A stretch of DNA of 64,000 nucleotides from Aquila chrysaetos chrysaetos (Eukaryota; Chordata; Aves; Accipitriformes; Accipitridae): NCBI RefSeq assembly GCF_900496995.4, contig NC_044008.1, positions 744,001-808,000 of the forward strand, in the 5' to 3' direction. Below the pieces are notes generated by a model. That model was not told where the DNA came from, did no database searches, and saw nothing but the letters and a program-made list of their open reading frames with translations. Made by a program: the position numbers and the translations under genes. Positions 31,651-46,200 of this stretch are shown one piece after another; position 1 is the first letter of the stretch; each line of letters starts with the position of its first letter.

Positions 31651-34600
31651 TGAGTTTTAGATGAGATAAGCTAGCATATAGGAGCCAAATTGTTTATTTT
31701 CTCCATTCAAATTTGTCAGAAAGTTCATAGTGAATGTACACATAAGATGCCTGCTTAGATTTACTAGAAACTTCCTATCAGCTGGCATTTTATCAGCAGC
31801 TACCACGGAGGGAAACCATTATTAAAAATCGCTTTCTCGCCCCAAATGAAACAGCATTCCCTATAAAGTTGGAAACTTCAGCCAGTATGAAATCAACAGG
31901 AATTGTATCAAACCTATTTGCCAAAGAATCTTAAACTTTCACTGAACTGAATTTTAAAAATGGTCTATTACTTTAAGTACCTCTAAGGTGTCCATTTCTG
32001 CTACCTAAGACCTATAAAAATAATTAACGATGCATAATTCTGGGACCAAGCTAAGGCACTGTCCATAATGAAACTAAAAACGCGCAGTTCCCCTGACCAG
32101 AAGGATTTATTTTTTGCAAGTTGTCATGCAAAGGTAAAATTATTACTTCAAACTTCATCCCGAGTTATTTTAAAATTTAGTAATAATGGAAATCCTGTGC
32201 TTAGAGCTCACAATGCCCAAGTCTGAGATATGGCACTCTGTTCTGACTGAGTGAACACACTGGTGCAACCTTACCAAGACATGATATTTAATACTAAATG
32301 TCTCTTTCTAAGATTGAACGAGCTACAAGTGGGTTTGGGTTGTTCTCAAGTTTGGGACCCTTTTTTTCTCAAATAATGTTTTCTTGCTTTGATGGAGAAA
32401 CTAACAATGCAGGTATCTTCTATCCACAAAACAAAAACTGCCAAAACAACACATTTATTAAGAAAAGGGGGAAAAAAAAATCACTTGCATAAAGTCAGTC
32501 TTAGCCCATCTTATGAAGGCCATACCACCCGTTTCCAAAACACAGAGCTCTCCCCTCTTGTGCCATGTGCCAGCAGCAAGGTATTCAGCTCCACTAGAGA
32601 CAACTGTGCTCTACTTGAGCTCGGAATGCACAGACTGTGAGGGGATGGATCTGAAAAAGAAGAGGCACCTATCGCAATAGCAAAGCGCCACAAACTCAGA
32701 TTTAATCTCAGCAAAGGAAAAAAAATCCTGTTGCAACCTGATTAGCTAGCTATTGAATCAAATAGAGAACAGTTACAAATAAACACCTAAGCCCTAGATT
32801 TTTTTTTAAAGACACATATTGCTGCACTCAATGTCAATACACTTGATAGCCTCCAAAACCAAGGTTTTAGTTTAATTAGCTTTCAGAGCGCCTTCAGCTC
32901 TTCCCTGCCCATGTTGCTCTTGAAAATAAAACTAAATCCTTGCAAGCCTAGCGTTAACCATATTACACACAACCATATTCTGGATTATGTGGTGGTTTGA
33001 GTAACAAGGCTTAAACAAATCCTTTTACACCCTGGTTAGAGAAACCACACAACTTAGGACAAGACTAGAAAAGAAAGAAGCAGTAGCACAATATGCGTTA
33101 AGGAGCCAGAAGCTAACAGTAATGTGAAATGTACTGTGCAATGAAAGGAACAGCTTTTCTAAAACCACTCTGAAGTGTGCAGCATCATCAGTTTAGTTAG
33201 GGGCCTCTGTGAATTTTCCGTGTACAGTACTCAATGCAACATGTCCTAGTTTAAGCCAATTAATATTAAGCCCCTGAATGACACGACCTTGTGAAGATGG
33301 ATACACCCAAGTACAGCTCTCCATTCTTCTTCACCTCTTTCCTACGCATCAACTTTTTTTTTTTCCAGAAGTAAAGCCCCCATCCCATGCAATCTGAACA
33401 GAAAGCTGTAAGATCTTCTCAGAACAAGGGCGTATCTTTCAGCTGTTTGTTTGGTTGGTTTTTAATGGCCTGTGATGTCCAAACCAGAGAAAAACTCTCC
33501 TGCACCACAAGCCAACAGCCACGCTCCTAAATCATGAACCTGCATCATACTGCACAACCCTTTCAGTGTTTTCCCCCACCGAGTGCTCTCCCCTAACATG
33601 AAGGGACTGGGATGAGATTCAGAAATTGAGTTTCCCTTCAGGAAGAAACACCTAAAAATGTTTTATTTTAAAGCTGGGGTTGGCAAAAGAGCATGTAGGT
33701 GCATTATGCTTGCCTTGTGAGAGCTTACAACCGGAGATACAGATGCTTGCAGAACAACAGAGTACGTGGCAGAATAGGATTCCAGAGAGAACTGATGCCA
33801 GGTAAAAAAAAACTAACAACAAACGAAACAAAGAAAATTAGCATCCCATTGTAAACAGCAGGTTTCATTTTGTCATTTTGTTCTAACAACAGCAAAACCT
33901 CTGGTAACAAAAAAATCAATTGTTTATAATTTCTGAACATGATTCAGGCTGAGATCACTGCTTTGGGAAGAGCAAGAGGAGAAGAAAACCTGTTCTTTAA
34001 ATGAGTGAAAACTGCAAGATGAGCTGCTATATGGCATCAAAAAAGTCAAGTATTACATTGCAAAAATATCGAATGATCTTATTTATCAAGTATAATTAAT
34101 CTGGCAGCCAAGATGCAGGACTTTCCTCTCGTGAAGTCTCAGGTGACATCAAATTGCATGGTCAGTATCACAGTACTTGCAAGACTTTGTGGCACCTCTT
34201 CCACCACGACTGGCAAAGCACTTTGGTCTTTAACATTTGCAGAAATTAGGGGACTCTGCCATACAGCAGCTGTTTCCCCCACCAGATAAACTGAACAACT
34301 GAAGAAAATGAGGCTCTTTCAGCTTTACTGTGATTATCATTGCAATAAGACAGTGCTTAGCACAACGGAAGGTGAAGTCTAGAAATAACTTACTAGTACA
34401 TACTGATGAAAACACTACTGAAGACAGTTAAGAGTGTCAGACAAGAAGTGCAGAGAAAGAGGTGTAACAACCAAAAAGCCCTAGCCCAGGGCTCTACAGC
34501 CCCAGGCTGTATTCTCAGGCACAGCTCTAACTGGGCAGGAGGGAAATCAAGGCGCTTTGTGGCTAGAAGGATTTAGCAGAGACTGAAGCATTAAGGAGCA

Positions 34601-37600
34601 TGCAGTGTGGTGTAAACCTTTAGTGACTGGCACTAAGGTTTGCTCTAAGTTATGCCACTGATAAATAATGATTTCGATTACAGCTCACTGGCTAATTTTT
34701 GGAAGAATGATTTTGGGATGTCAGTGGACAACAATAAAGCCATTTTAAATTTTTCTTCCTTTAGATATATTATTTAGGAATGTCCCTTAACTTTCATCCA
34801 CCTGGCACACTGCACCATACCTAAAACCTTTCCACTGGCAAACTGGGATGCCTGAACCTTTTTGAATAGATGCTGAGGGGAACACTGTGGGTTTTTTGCT
34901 GTTTTATTTTTTCTTTTTCTTCTTTTTTTAAATAAATTTGTGCACCCACTGTTTTTCCATTCTGCTTGCCAGCTGCAGCGCTCTAAAAAGCAATAAGGGC
35001 AGCAAAGCCTTGGAATGCTTACAAAATTTATATCAGGCTTTGCTGAGGACCTATTACCCAGAAGAGTAACTGGGATTTTGTCTGGCATAATTGTTATGAC
35101 TCAAGAGAAGAAGCAATAAATTGTATTTGTGTGGGGGAAAATTTTGTTAGAAGACTGGTGAAACTGTTGAATAAACTACAATCATGTTCCTTGATCACTT
35201 TCCTTCAAAGGACTACCTCACCTAAACTTTAATTTGAAGTTGGTGCATACAATTTTAGAGGACCTCACCAATTCGGGACAGCAAGGGAATACAAGCCCAT
35301 GAACCCAACCCCCGATCTCCCCTGGTTTGAAGAGGGTACGTAACCACCCGCCTGCTCATAGTGCTGTCGTCCCTGCACCCAGCATTAAAAGCCTGTAGTG
35401 AGCAACAGAAATAATTAATCCATACCACTTGAGTTTTTATCTGCTATCAGATCACATCTCCATGGCTCCAAACTAGTTACGCTTGATCTTTCTGCAGCAC
35501 AGGGTTTTCTGACTGCAAGCCCTACAGCTGTGCTCTCCCCACAGTTTAATACCCAGGTACTGAACACAGGAGTTTGGATGCCTGAAAACAGTCATCTGAT
35601 GTGATGATGGCAGGACTCCTGAACGGCTGCATCATCCCAAGTAACGTATTTTTCCCACAGTCCAACCAGCCAAAGATAAATGTGCTATGATTCAAGAATT
35701 ATTTAGTGTTGGCTAAACTGATCACTTTTTAACTGCTAATTGTGCACAAAAGGCCCCCTCCTCACCAGCATGAAAGCACGTGGGCAAGGCTCTGCAGCAG
35801 CAGGGATGCCAGCAACAGCGGGATCACTGGACAAGCCGCTGCTCTCTTGTAATCCACCGTATCAACACCGAGCTGGGTAAAATCCTTGAACTAGAATATC
35901 CTAGCAGAACCATTTCCCCTCAGTAAGGTATGCCTTGCTGGTTTTGGTCTTGTACAACAAATGTTTAATCGATGACTTGCTATTGATCACGGAGCTGTAC
36001 ATAGATATAAAAGTTAGGCTCGTTGTGCTCTGAGTGTCTGCTTCACCAGGTTTCTCACAATATCCAACTGTGTGTGTATAAATATACATGGAATAATACA
36101 TATTGCAAATATATATCTATATACACACTCATCAGTATACAGATTCAAACCTAAAATTATATATACCATATCGATATGGACAGATTCAAAATACTGCACA
36201 TAAATGAGGAAGGACAGTGCTGAATATAACTTCTGTTTAGCCTTCACTGCTTTCTGACCAAGTATCTAAGCAAGCTGAGGCGTTTTTCAAAGGGTATAGC
36301 TGGGTTAAGTAAATCCATTTTCAGTAGACAATACATCCCGCTACAACCTTGGGTAAGAGTCTTTCCCTAGAGCACAGGGCTTACTCGGTGAGAAGGTAAC
36401 GCAGCTCTCCCGCAGTCAGTGTGCCCCGAGATGCCACCATGAACAACCGCCATGGAGACACAGTGCTGGCACTGCATGTGGCATGGCCTGACCTGTGGAA
36501 AGGGCTTGGTCAAGTCACTGCATGCTGTACCTTACAGTCACCTGAAAAGAGAAAGCAGTCGGAGCACCCAGCTGCCCTGCAGAGCATCTGGCAGCAGTCT
36601 GGGACGGCGAGGAAGAAAGCTCAGACAGCAACAGGGACTGAGAGAGGCCATAGACTACAGGCATGGGACCCTCCAACCTCAACACATCCACTGTGACTCC
36701 AGATAGACGGGAAGCTCAGACTTACAAAGAGAAAGAAATTTATGCACGGTTTACCTACAAAATCATTTGAGCCAGGCAGGAAGGAAACCATCATCTGACT
36801 CTGGATCTGTTCTGAACTGCAAACCCCAACATACCAAGCATGAGGAACTTTTTCTAGATGAGCTTGTTGGCTGGTGTGAAGACCAATCCTACAGGAGCGA
36901 TGAGGTATAACTCAGAGCTTAAATCCCAAACGTGGAGGAATCATTCACTGTCACAAAAGGAAGAGAGCTTGTGCATTTCTACAAATCTAGTTAACTACCG
37001 GTAAAATGTCTTATCACAAAAGTAACTGGACACCAGTAATCAAATTAATAAACTAAGATAATGTGTCCCCCAGTAACTAAACTGTGGTTTTAGATCTGCT
37101 TACTGGATATGTTTAAATATATTATTAAAGCTTTCATTTAAATTTATTGACTCAAAGCCAAAAGCTAACGAACAAGTTCAGAGTCTGCAACGAAAGGCAC
37201 AGACACGTCCTTGCGTGTATCTCAAACATTTTAGGATGTTATTGCTGCCAACTGTTCCGTATAACTTTTCGGGTGGAGGTTACTGCTCCCCAAACCAAGG
37301 CATCATGAACAGATCAGGCGGGTACAGCTAATCAGTATTCTTGCAACATCGGCCAGCACGGATTGAGGTGATGTAAGGTGACCCCTGTCTATGACGTAAC
37401 CTAACGCAAAGATCATTCATCTGTTCAACAAGGTGGCTGAAAATGTATCAAGCCAGAAGGATGATCAAATTGTGCTTGCTATGGACACTTCCCCTTAATC
37501 TCTTGATCCTAAATGGACTTGGTCATAATTGCAGCATGGTGGAACCTGCAAGCACCACAGTCAAGAACCATGAATGAGAACAGACTGGAAGAGAACTATT

Positions 37601-40042
37601 GCCACCTGGTATTTAATGGGACTGAAGCCCAATCATGGTCTTCAACCAGCTGCTGGAATAAGTTGAACTAATGTATTAGAAGAATGATTTTTCAGTTTTC
37701 ATAGTATCATTTTTAAGTGTTTAAAGAATGCCTGAAGAGAACCTGATTTTCAGAAAAACTCTAGCACCAATCCTCTGAAAATTAAGACTTTAATGTGTCT
37801 CCAATTAGGAACTCAAAACCACTAATCATTTCTGATAATCCTGGCTAAGGGTGGGACTGATCTCCAAATAGCAAGCAGCGTAACCAAAGCAGAAAGTGAG
37901 ATTTTTCCTCCCAGCGCAACGTAACTTTAAATTATTATTTTAAATTACAAGGAGTGAGTGAGAAGGCTTCCAGAACAACAGTACTGTGCCACGAAAGCAC
38001 CTGCTTACCCAGTAATTGCAGCTGAGAGAAATCACAGCTATGTCAGCAGCATACAAGTGGCCCACAACCCTAGCACACAACTTCCAAGATGCACACAGTA
38101 ATCTCATCCTGCTTTCTGCACTGCAACCTCCGTATCTGGTATTCCAGCAAAGCAAATCCTCAATTCTCCCTAAGAGCAAAAACGAAAATACGTTATCTTT
38201 GGGCACACAAAGATAACCTCGTGCTGCGGGTATGTCACCGTCGGATACTGATCCAGCAGAACAGACTGACTCTAACAGTGAAAACATTTTGTTCATCTCA
38301 CTCCCCCCCAACACCAGCTCTCAATACAGTTAAGAAAATTCAATATGCACTACATACATATCACAGTTAAAAATAAAGTATTTTTTAAGAAGACTGAAGT
38401 CTGGCTAGGATGCCTTTGCTCATAACAACAGATCTGTGTGAGGTACTTTTTAATACTCACAGGATAAAGTCCCTCGTTATGCACAAGTGAGAATATATCT
38501 GAAAATAAGCTATTTGGCTACCTATGTGTCAAGCTTCATGCTTTTATTCCAAAGTGAATGATTTTCCAGCTTAGGTCTTGGACTAATAAAATAAGCGGCA
38601 TTTACCATTTGACAGGTGGATTTCAGCATACAGCTTACACACAAAAGCAGGCCCAGCTCTGTATCTAGACTACGGGGGTAGAGCATAAGCACTGGAGCAC
38701 TGGTCGTGGCAATCTGCTGTTACCAGCCCGAGCCTGCTTCTGCGAGTGGCCCAACATCTACACCCGTATGATCTATGTGCACAAGTCCGGTCTGGGAACA
38801 AGCTCAACGCAGAGGCCAGCACCACTCAGTGCAGACCTGTGTCTGAAACTGGTACAGTCTTTACAGGAGTAGGTCCTTCAGCCTACGCAGAAGATCCTGT
38901 GTTCCAGAGTCAAGTACACACCTTCAACTGACCTTGCTCCCAGGCAGTTTGAAGCGCAGTCCATTTCTCCATACTGTTTTACTCTACCATCCCAAGGCAG
39001 CGGTATGTGTCCCCCCCACCCTAACTTCTCCATGACCGACTACCTGGGGGCTAACAGCAGGAGTCCTGTGCTGGGGCCATTTCACTCTCCAATGTTGTCA
39101 CTAGGTACAAAGTGCAAAAGTGTTGCTGTTCCTGCATCCATTAAAAACTTTAAAAACAGAACAAAACAAACAGAAAAGGATTTCCATAATAATTTGAAAA
39201 TACATTAGTCTCCAAAAAGCCAGCAAACACCTGATAACCTGTTTGTGCCATATCTGCTCTTGTTCCTGCATGGCAGCAGTCCAGTGGATCATTATCCTCT
39301 TAGCTGGCAAACAACATGCTACCTTCTTTGCATACTCTCCAGCCAACGGAGGATGACATCCGGGAAGTTGAGTTTTGATGGCTCGGACAGAGGAGACCAA
39401 ATGCTAACTGACCCAAGATCCTGCAGTGAACTGTCACGTCTCCAGAGGAGAGAGCACTGAGCAATTCACTGGAATGAAGAGACTTCCCATTTCTCAAGAC
39501 AGTTCAGCATTACAGCAAGTTAGCTACTTGGCCTCTGGCTTGGGACAATGTCAATGACTTCCCTCCCACCCCACAAAAATGTAAAATAAAATCCCTCCCT
39601 GCTTCATCCCATTTAAAGTGTTTGCATCTTTTCCTCCTATGAAATGTTTCTGATAAGGCTTTATTGCTATACAAAAGCGGTGCAAATGCTGCCCAAAGAC
39701 AGCTCCATCAGGAACTTTGGTCACACGACTGCGGGACTCTTGTGCACTGTCCAAGTCCCAGCGTTAGACCTGCTACCTTTCTGAAGAGAAGCTGAATACT
39801 GTGTGCAATAACACTAAGGAAATAGGACTGAACCCCAAATACAAAACAAAAACAAGGGAGAGAGGGAAGGGGACAAGGAACTAAAATTAGGCAGAAGGCT
39901 TGCTTGGGAAGAACCCCATCATTCCTGTGATGACTAACTGATCAATGCTACATTTAGACAATGCAAGTGTCTTTCAGAACAGATTGTTGGTGTTGAAACT
40001 ACATGTCTGGTCCTGAATGCCAGCTCTCTCATCAATGCAGCA

Positions 40043-40048
40043 TTTATT
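40043..40048 (-). terminator. Proximal PPP6R2 poly(A) signal
   Basis: TTTATT on (+), AATAAA on (-), about 100 nt after the PPP6R2 stop. On the (-) strand it is preceded by a long T run (the A run at 40069-40081 on +) and an AT-rich stretch. Downstream GT-richness is weak. It would give a 3' UTR of only about 120 nt. Confidence 0.45.
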
Positions 40049-40148
40049 AAAAAATAAAATTAAAGTGAAAAAAAAAAAAAAATTGACAAATTGCATCACC
40101 AGGTAGCAGCCTGGCCTGGATCACACACGTCCCATTGCATCTGTTTCA

Positions 40149-40200
40149 TCAAGCAGGGCCATTTAATGTGGCTTCAGCACAGGGCAAGACTTCTTCTTTC
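40149..40200 (-). CDS. PPP6R2: PPP6R2 terminal coding exon p10
   Basis: 52 nt, phase 2 to stop, residues 386-402, (R)[16 protein letters not shown] then TGA at 40149-40151. The ending (acidic, then A-LNGP plus one residue) matches the human C-terminus, which ends ALNGPV. On (-): acceptor CTTTAG. Confidence 0.92.
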
Positions 40201-43200
40201 CTAAAGAGAAACACAAAGAGTAATATTAGAGAAATGTAACTGCTGGAACATACTCACTCCTAAAGCTTACTTTCATCCTGGCTGGAAACTTTCCTCTTCA
40301 GTAGTATATGAGCCATCCTTCCTCTATTTTTGTTTCTTCTGCCTGCTAAAACATTATTAGCTTCCTAATAAGAACCTCCTCCAAGTCCTTTACAAAATAC
40401 TGCGTTTAAAAATCCAACCAGAAACTGAGAAGTCAGCTTTGACCGCTGATTATACAACATTAATTAATTTATTGAACCAGAAGTTTGGAACATGACCGTC
40501 AGGGTCCTGAGTCTATCAGAAGGCTCTGACCTGACCAGCCTTGTCCGGGGCCTCCCCCCGTCAGGCACCCTCCACCATCAGCCTGGGAGCTGGATGTAGG
40601 TCTTTGCCGGAGCTATGCCATACGCATGGCTTTGCGCCTTCCTGCCGCCGCAGACCTGCTGACTTGACTCCATGGCTTGTCCTTGGATCCACCTCATCCC
40701 AGGACGAGGACGTGAATGGCTATCACTGGATGGGGTCCCACGGGACTGCGAACCTTGTCTGCAGGGTTTTTGCCCCCCCACCCCACTTTGCTGTCACCCT
40801 GTCAGCGCCTGCTGGTGCACGCAGGGCCCTGACAGTACCTGGAGTGTGGTGGAGAGAACAACGACCCGATGGGATACTTGGCTTCCTCCCCAGTAAGAGT
40901 TACCCTAGCACTAGAATTTGTGTGAGACTGGTTGTAAATTGTGGGCTCAAACACTAGGCAGTAGCTGTACCGGGGCAATATAAAGAGCAATAGTGCCAAT
41001 AGCCGGGACAGATTTTAATGGAGTAGAGTTGAGTGGATCGGTTGCATGAAGCTCAAAGCGCTGGTTAGAACTTCTTCCTTTTACCAAAAGTACCTAAGAG
41101 AAGAAGTTCCCGTAGGATGGCTCAGATGTCTGGCTTCAGCTAAGCACCATCATCTGAGATTCAATCTAACAGCAAGCTTGCTCCAGGAGGATTGAGACAC
41201 CCGAGAGAGGCTGTCTTAGCTCAAGAGCAGAAGCACGTCATTATTAATACGCATCTCTCTGGCCAAAACCAGGAGCCAGAGCAAAGCTGTGGAGATGATA
41301 GCACTAGATATGCAGAAGGATTTGCTTCCATATTTAAAAAGACCTAAACTGTCACATTCACAAAAAATTATTAATATCATTTCTCCTTGAGATTACTTCC
41401 TAGTTCAGTTATCAAAACACATTTCTACATTCCTCATAATATTTTAAGTGTAAAAGTCTATCTGTTCACCTGAATGTACAACCCACAGTGAGTATTTGTT
41501 ATGCATGAGTAAGAAATGAGAAGTCCATTATCTTAATAAACCAGATGATTTGACAGCACTTCTGGGAAACAAAGATATGTGCAATATATCGCAGTAATAG
41601 CTCTACACTACCTAAAGTATAATGCACTCCAGGACACTCTAGATGTACTACTTCGTCTTTGACTTTACACTGCTCGTAGAATAACCGCATTCAGTGACAT
41701 GGTAAAAACCAATTCTCTGTCACAGGCAGGTAAAGGAGAATTTTGACCATCTCACCTGTCTTTTGTGGCCGTTTCTGTGACAGCTGTGACAACAGCAGCG
41801 GTGTTCTGGTGCTCCTCTGAGTGCTGGGTCACGTTGTTCAGGGGTTTGGATGCTTTTGTTGTTCCGATGTCAGTGATGGCCAGCTTATCAATAACCATGC
41901 AGTCTGCATCACTGTGTGGGGAGAATTCAAGTTCACATTAAATTGTCAATTAATATGGCTTAAATTCCAATGGAGAAAAAAATATTCCTCCTCCTCTCCT
42001 AGCACAGGCCACAAAAATCCCATAAAGAAATAAGAACCGAAAATAAACTGGAATTAAAAAGCAGTGTATGCATCCTGGAGGCTATGTTTCCTAAAAATCA
42101 ACAAAACACCAAATACGCACAAGAACTGACAGCTCCTCAAGAAAGGCATTCCGATTTCCTGCAGCAAAATCCAGCCTAAGAGTTCCCCATGTGTCCCCGT
42201 TCCCTGCAAACCAGACATTTTACCACTCTCTGCAACTACCTCTGCTGGTGCGCTCTCCTACGGACAAACACAGAAAAAAAGCAGCAGAAGGATGCAAACG
42301 TGAAGTACACTTGGCCAAGACTTTGCAAGTTTAGAGTGTCCAGAAAGTCAAGTTTACCACTGGGAGCAACAAACCAAAAGCAGACTGCTTGCCTTGTCGG
42401 TAACTGGCGACTGTCAGTACCAGTACACAGGACCACAGGACAACCCGGGCTGAAAGGGACCTCAGGAGATCCTCCAGTCCAGCCTTTCGCAGGAAAGGCA
42501 GCCTAGAGGAGTTCACCTCTCCCGGAATTGCCCTCCGTTACCCAACAACGCACAGCAGATTTTCAAGTCTGCTGCTCCTTAAACTGCTGGTTTTGGCAAA
42601 GTGCATTTCTGGTCTAATACAGGCACCTACGTGGCTCGGCTCTACAGATTTTTCCCAAGTGGCACCTGACACTTCTGTGTGCACCTAGAAAAGACTTAAA
42701 TTTAAGTACAGAACCTAAAATCCTGAGGAAGAAAAAGAAAGTTGATTGGATGTTCATGAGTGGTATCTTCAGAAGCCAAACACAGCTAAATTAACTCGCT
42801 TTCAGTAATACATCGGACAACAGATTCCCATGGCTGAGGGATAACATTTTCAATGATGTCTCCCTACAACAAACTAGAAGCTCAAATCCTGAAAAAGGAA
42901 AAAAACCTGCTAGCACAAAACCTCCAAATCTTCTACATTTGTATTAAAAAGACCCATATTTCTAACTGGAGAAGTGATTTCTGTGAACATCCCTATTTTT
43001 TGCCTTCTAAGGCAGAGGACAAGCTTGCATTTGAATGATCTTCCTCACAGTTTTAACCCAGTCCCAGTTTCAAGAATGATTTCTTCTCCTTCTTTCAGAG
43101 CGCAAGCCTACAAAAATGGAAGGAAGGCTCAGTAGATGACTGAGCTGGAATCCTGTCACCAGCTGCCAGGGGAGTTTATAATGCATACATATAATCACAG

Positions 43201-46200
43201 TCTGGTAATTAAAGACATCTGACAGAGATTTTGAGATCAAGGTTCTATTTCTGTAGCTACTTTTCTGTGTGCTCTTGAAAAAAATACATTAAAAATGGGG
43301 AATAATAAGATCAAAACATTTATCTTCCTAAAGGGCTAACATGCTCTTAAAAAGAAACACTGTAAGTGCAAAAATATACCTTAGAGAAACTGCAGGGGAT
43401 AGATGAGACAGCAGAGAATTGAACTAAGTTGCCAGAAATGTCATTAGAAAATTACTTCCCCCACAAGAAACTGGAGCTCATGAGATTTAAATTGCTCAAA
43501 GATAAACTTCTTAAATTCAATCACTAAAATTTCCATGACACAAGGATTCCGATGTTATGAAATCCTGAGGTCATCTGACCACTAAGGGGGCATGGAAATT
43601 TATCTCTCTTCAACAGGCTCACGAAGAGCGAAGCCGGACATGCAAACCTCTGCAGAAGGATACTTACAGGCCAAACTAACAGGGTAAAACAAAACAAAGA
43701 GTTTGCGTGGAACACAGAATACTCTGACCCAGGCAGGATGGTTCATAACAGTATCTAATTCTAGCCTAGAATAAACTCTAGTACCTGTAAATATTTTGGA
43801 TTAGTATTCCTCTGGTCAGCTTATTTTTAGCAGCTAGCTGTGTCCCTTGAATGCCAGCCTGGAATGACCTTGCTGCCAGTGCAGTCGATCAAATGGTCCA
43901 CCTCCATGTCACCCAACAGCCTGGTTACATGCTCCAAACCCTGACCGGGCTGAGGGCAGGGACAGAGAGCATGTCACCCACAAAGAATATAACTGTTCTC
44001 TCATGAGGTTGGTTAAGGCAGGCTAAAGAAGAGGAGTTATCAGCAACAACGTCTGCATCTACTGCAGACTCTTCTTAGTTAAGCTCTGCAAATGGATCTC
44101 CAATACTTCCCATTCCAGAAAGAATTAGGAATTTTTAAGCTCCAATTCAAAGCCACTTGTACAAATTTTCCAACAGCAAGCGTAAGTCTGTCCAGAACTG
44201 TCTCTTTTTTCACAATGGACAAGCACTCAGCACAAACAACTTGTGAATGCCACCTACGGCCACGCCCACTGGGCTTTCCAACACAAGAGCTGGGACAATT
44301 TTCCTTTATGTTCACGAAGTTCAACATCATAGCCAAATTCTGCAACTTAACCACCAAGTTTGTAAATACTGCTCTGGAGGTCACTTGTAGCAGAGACTCC
44401 TCTCTTTCTACAAGCACTGCAATGCTTTCTGAGATATCTAACCAGCCCCGGTGCACAAGCCGAACGTTCAAACTCTTCAGTCTTAGAAGACTAGAAGATA
44501 GGACCTGCATTATTAGGCCCAGCCATCTTCACCTGTAGAAGGTTTGAACATAGTTTGCATAAAATAAGTTGGAGATGTCTCCTCCTAAGCACTGGCTGGT
44601 TGGTTTGGGACTCCTCACCTGGGTGCCTGGTGAATATCAGGCTTAGCAGACCTGATCAACTTTGCTTCACCGTAGGGATAACACAGCCGAGCTCAAAGCA
44701 TCCTGAACAGGACAGTCTCTACTTGACCTTCATGCAATAGGGCTTGTGCAGGAGAACTTTAAGAAGTTCTGGCGGTCTAAAGAAACTTTATGGCAGCAGT
44801 GGACTATTGCCTTGTGTCTTGCAAAGTGAAGAAAGTGGGCAACTAATCAGCTGGGAATCTCCGGGAGGTATAAATACCTGTGTGCTATTACAGTCGCTAG
44901 CAAGGAATACCTCCTGCTGCAGCCAACTTCAGAACATGGAATTTGGTGAGTTTTGGCCATAGTCATTTGAGGGTGATGAACTGAGGAATACCCTCCAATG
45001 GCACATTTCTCAGACTGCTTTGAAGCATGGCAGGGGATCGTAAAGATGATGAAAGGGAAACAAGTCAGTCATTCTCGTTTACTCTTCCTGATGTGTTACC
45101 TGATGTATTTCATATCTTAAACTTCACCTATGGCTTGCCTTTTAAGGCAGCAAGTTCCTTGAGGCAGGTACAATCACATCTCCTCTGGGTGATGCATACT
45201 GCCAAGCACTCAGATTTCACTTAGAATAATTATGTGATAAATTACAATAATAATTTTAAGCTAAGAAGTATTTAAAATACTACTTCTTCAAAAGCTGTTA
45301 TTTTACGCTAACTGATGTGTACATGTACTAGACAAGGAAGGTTACCGAAACACTTCTGGTCAAAGTCACTGGTGTCTGTGCAAAATATATGCACACACAT
45401 ACGTACATGTATACCACCTCGCCGCTGGGAAACATGAACAGGTTTTCTGTTTACACCAACAATCAGGAGAGAAGGTATCAAGAAGGCTTCCAGTGACCTT
45501 TCCCAAATGCACACACATTGCTTTAGACAAGGGACTTCAGAAAATGAACTTTGGCTTCTAGCTGCCTCTGGGGAAGGTTCCACCTTCTGCTGGAAGCCCA
45601 ACAAAGATGAGCCTACATAGGGCGTAGGACTTGCTCATCCTGCACATATGTGAATGCTTTGCAGAGATGTGCTTTTCACGTGATAATGAAAACTCGCAGC
45701 TCTCTCAAGCAATGAGTTCAACTCCATCAACTTCTTAGGGAAAAATCTGCCATAAAGACAGCATGGAGTTCTCAGCTTTTACTATGTGTAATATAATACA
45801 TGAAAACAAGAAATATTGTATATCCTCATTCCAGACCTTAGGTGCTACAAAATGGTTGTTCATTCTTTTTTGCCCTAATGCCCAAATGTTGAAAATGCAA
45901 AGCTTCCTGAAGCTAACAATACAACTGTTTTCCTTGAAGTGCAATTTCTTCTTAGAAAAGCAGGGTTCAACAAAGTTCATACTTCATAACCACTGAAGCT
46001 GTCATAAACCCATTCTATATCAAAACTGATACCCAGTTAAAATAAAGTGATATGGTGTTCTATTTATGAAGATGAAAATGTCAGGAGCTCACTTAACTTC
46101 TGATAACAATTCAGTTCTTCCTGTAGATTTCCACCAGCTTTATAGAGAAAATACTTCGGTATTGCAATTTTTTTGAACACCTCTCTTGCTCAGTTTCACT

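Larger units (their letters stand above)
24316..40148 (-). other. PPP6R2: AT-rich region downstream of PPP6R2 stop; possible very long 3' UTR
   Basis: 15.8 kb without a recognisable coding exon. It begins directly after the PPP6R2 stop codon on (-) and ends at a good (-) strand poly(A) signal 1.7 kb from the SBF1 end. It contains TA and CA microsatellites, a GC-rich patch at about 27350-27830, and many short open frames of chance type. Reading it as the PPP6R2 3' UTR is inference; intergenic DNA or a separate noncoding RNA fits the sequence as well. Confidence 0.4.

Noticed and set aside
37940..38314. 124-codon minus-strand open frame
   Set aside because: Cys/Leu-rich chance frame with no similarity to a known protein.
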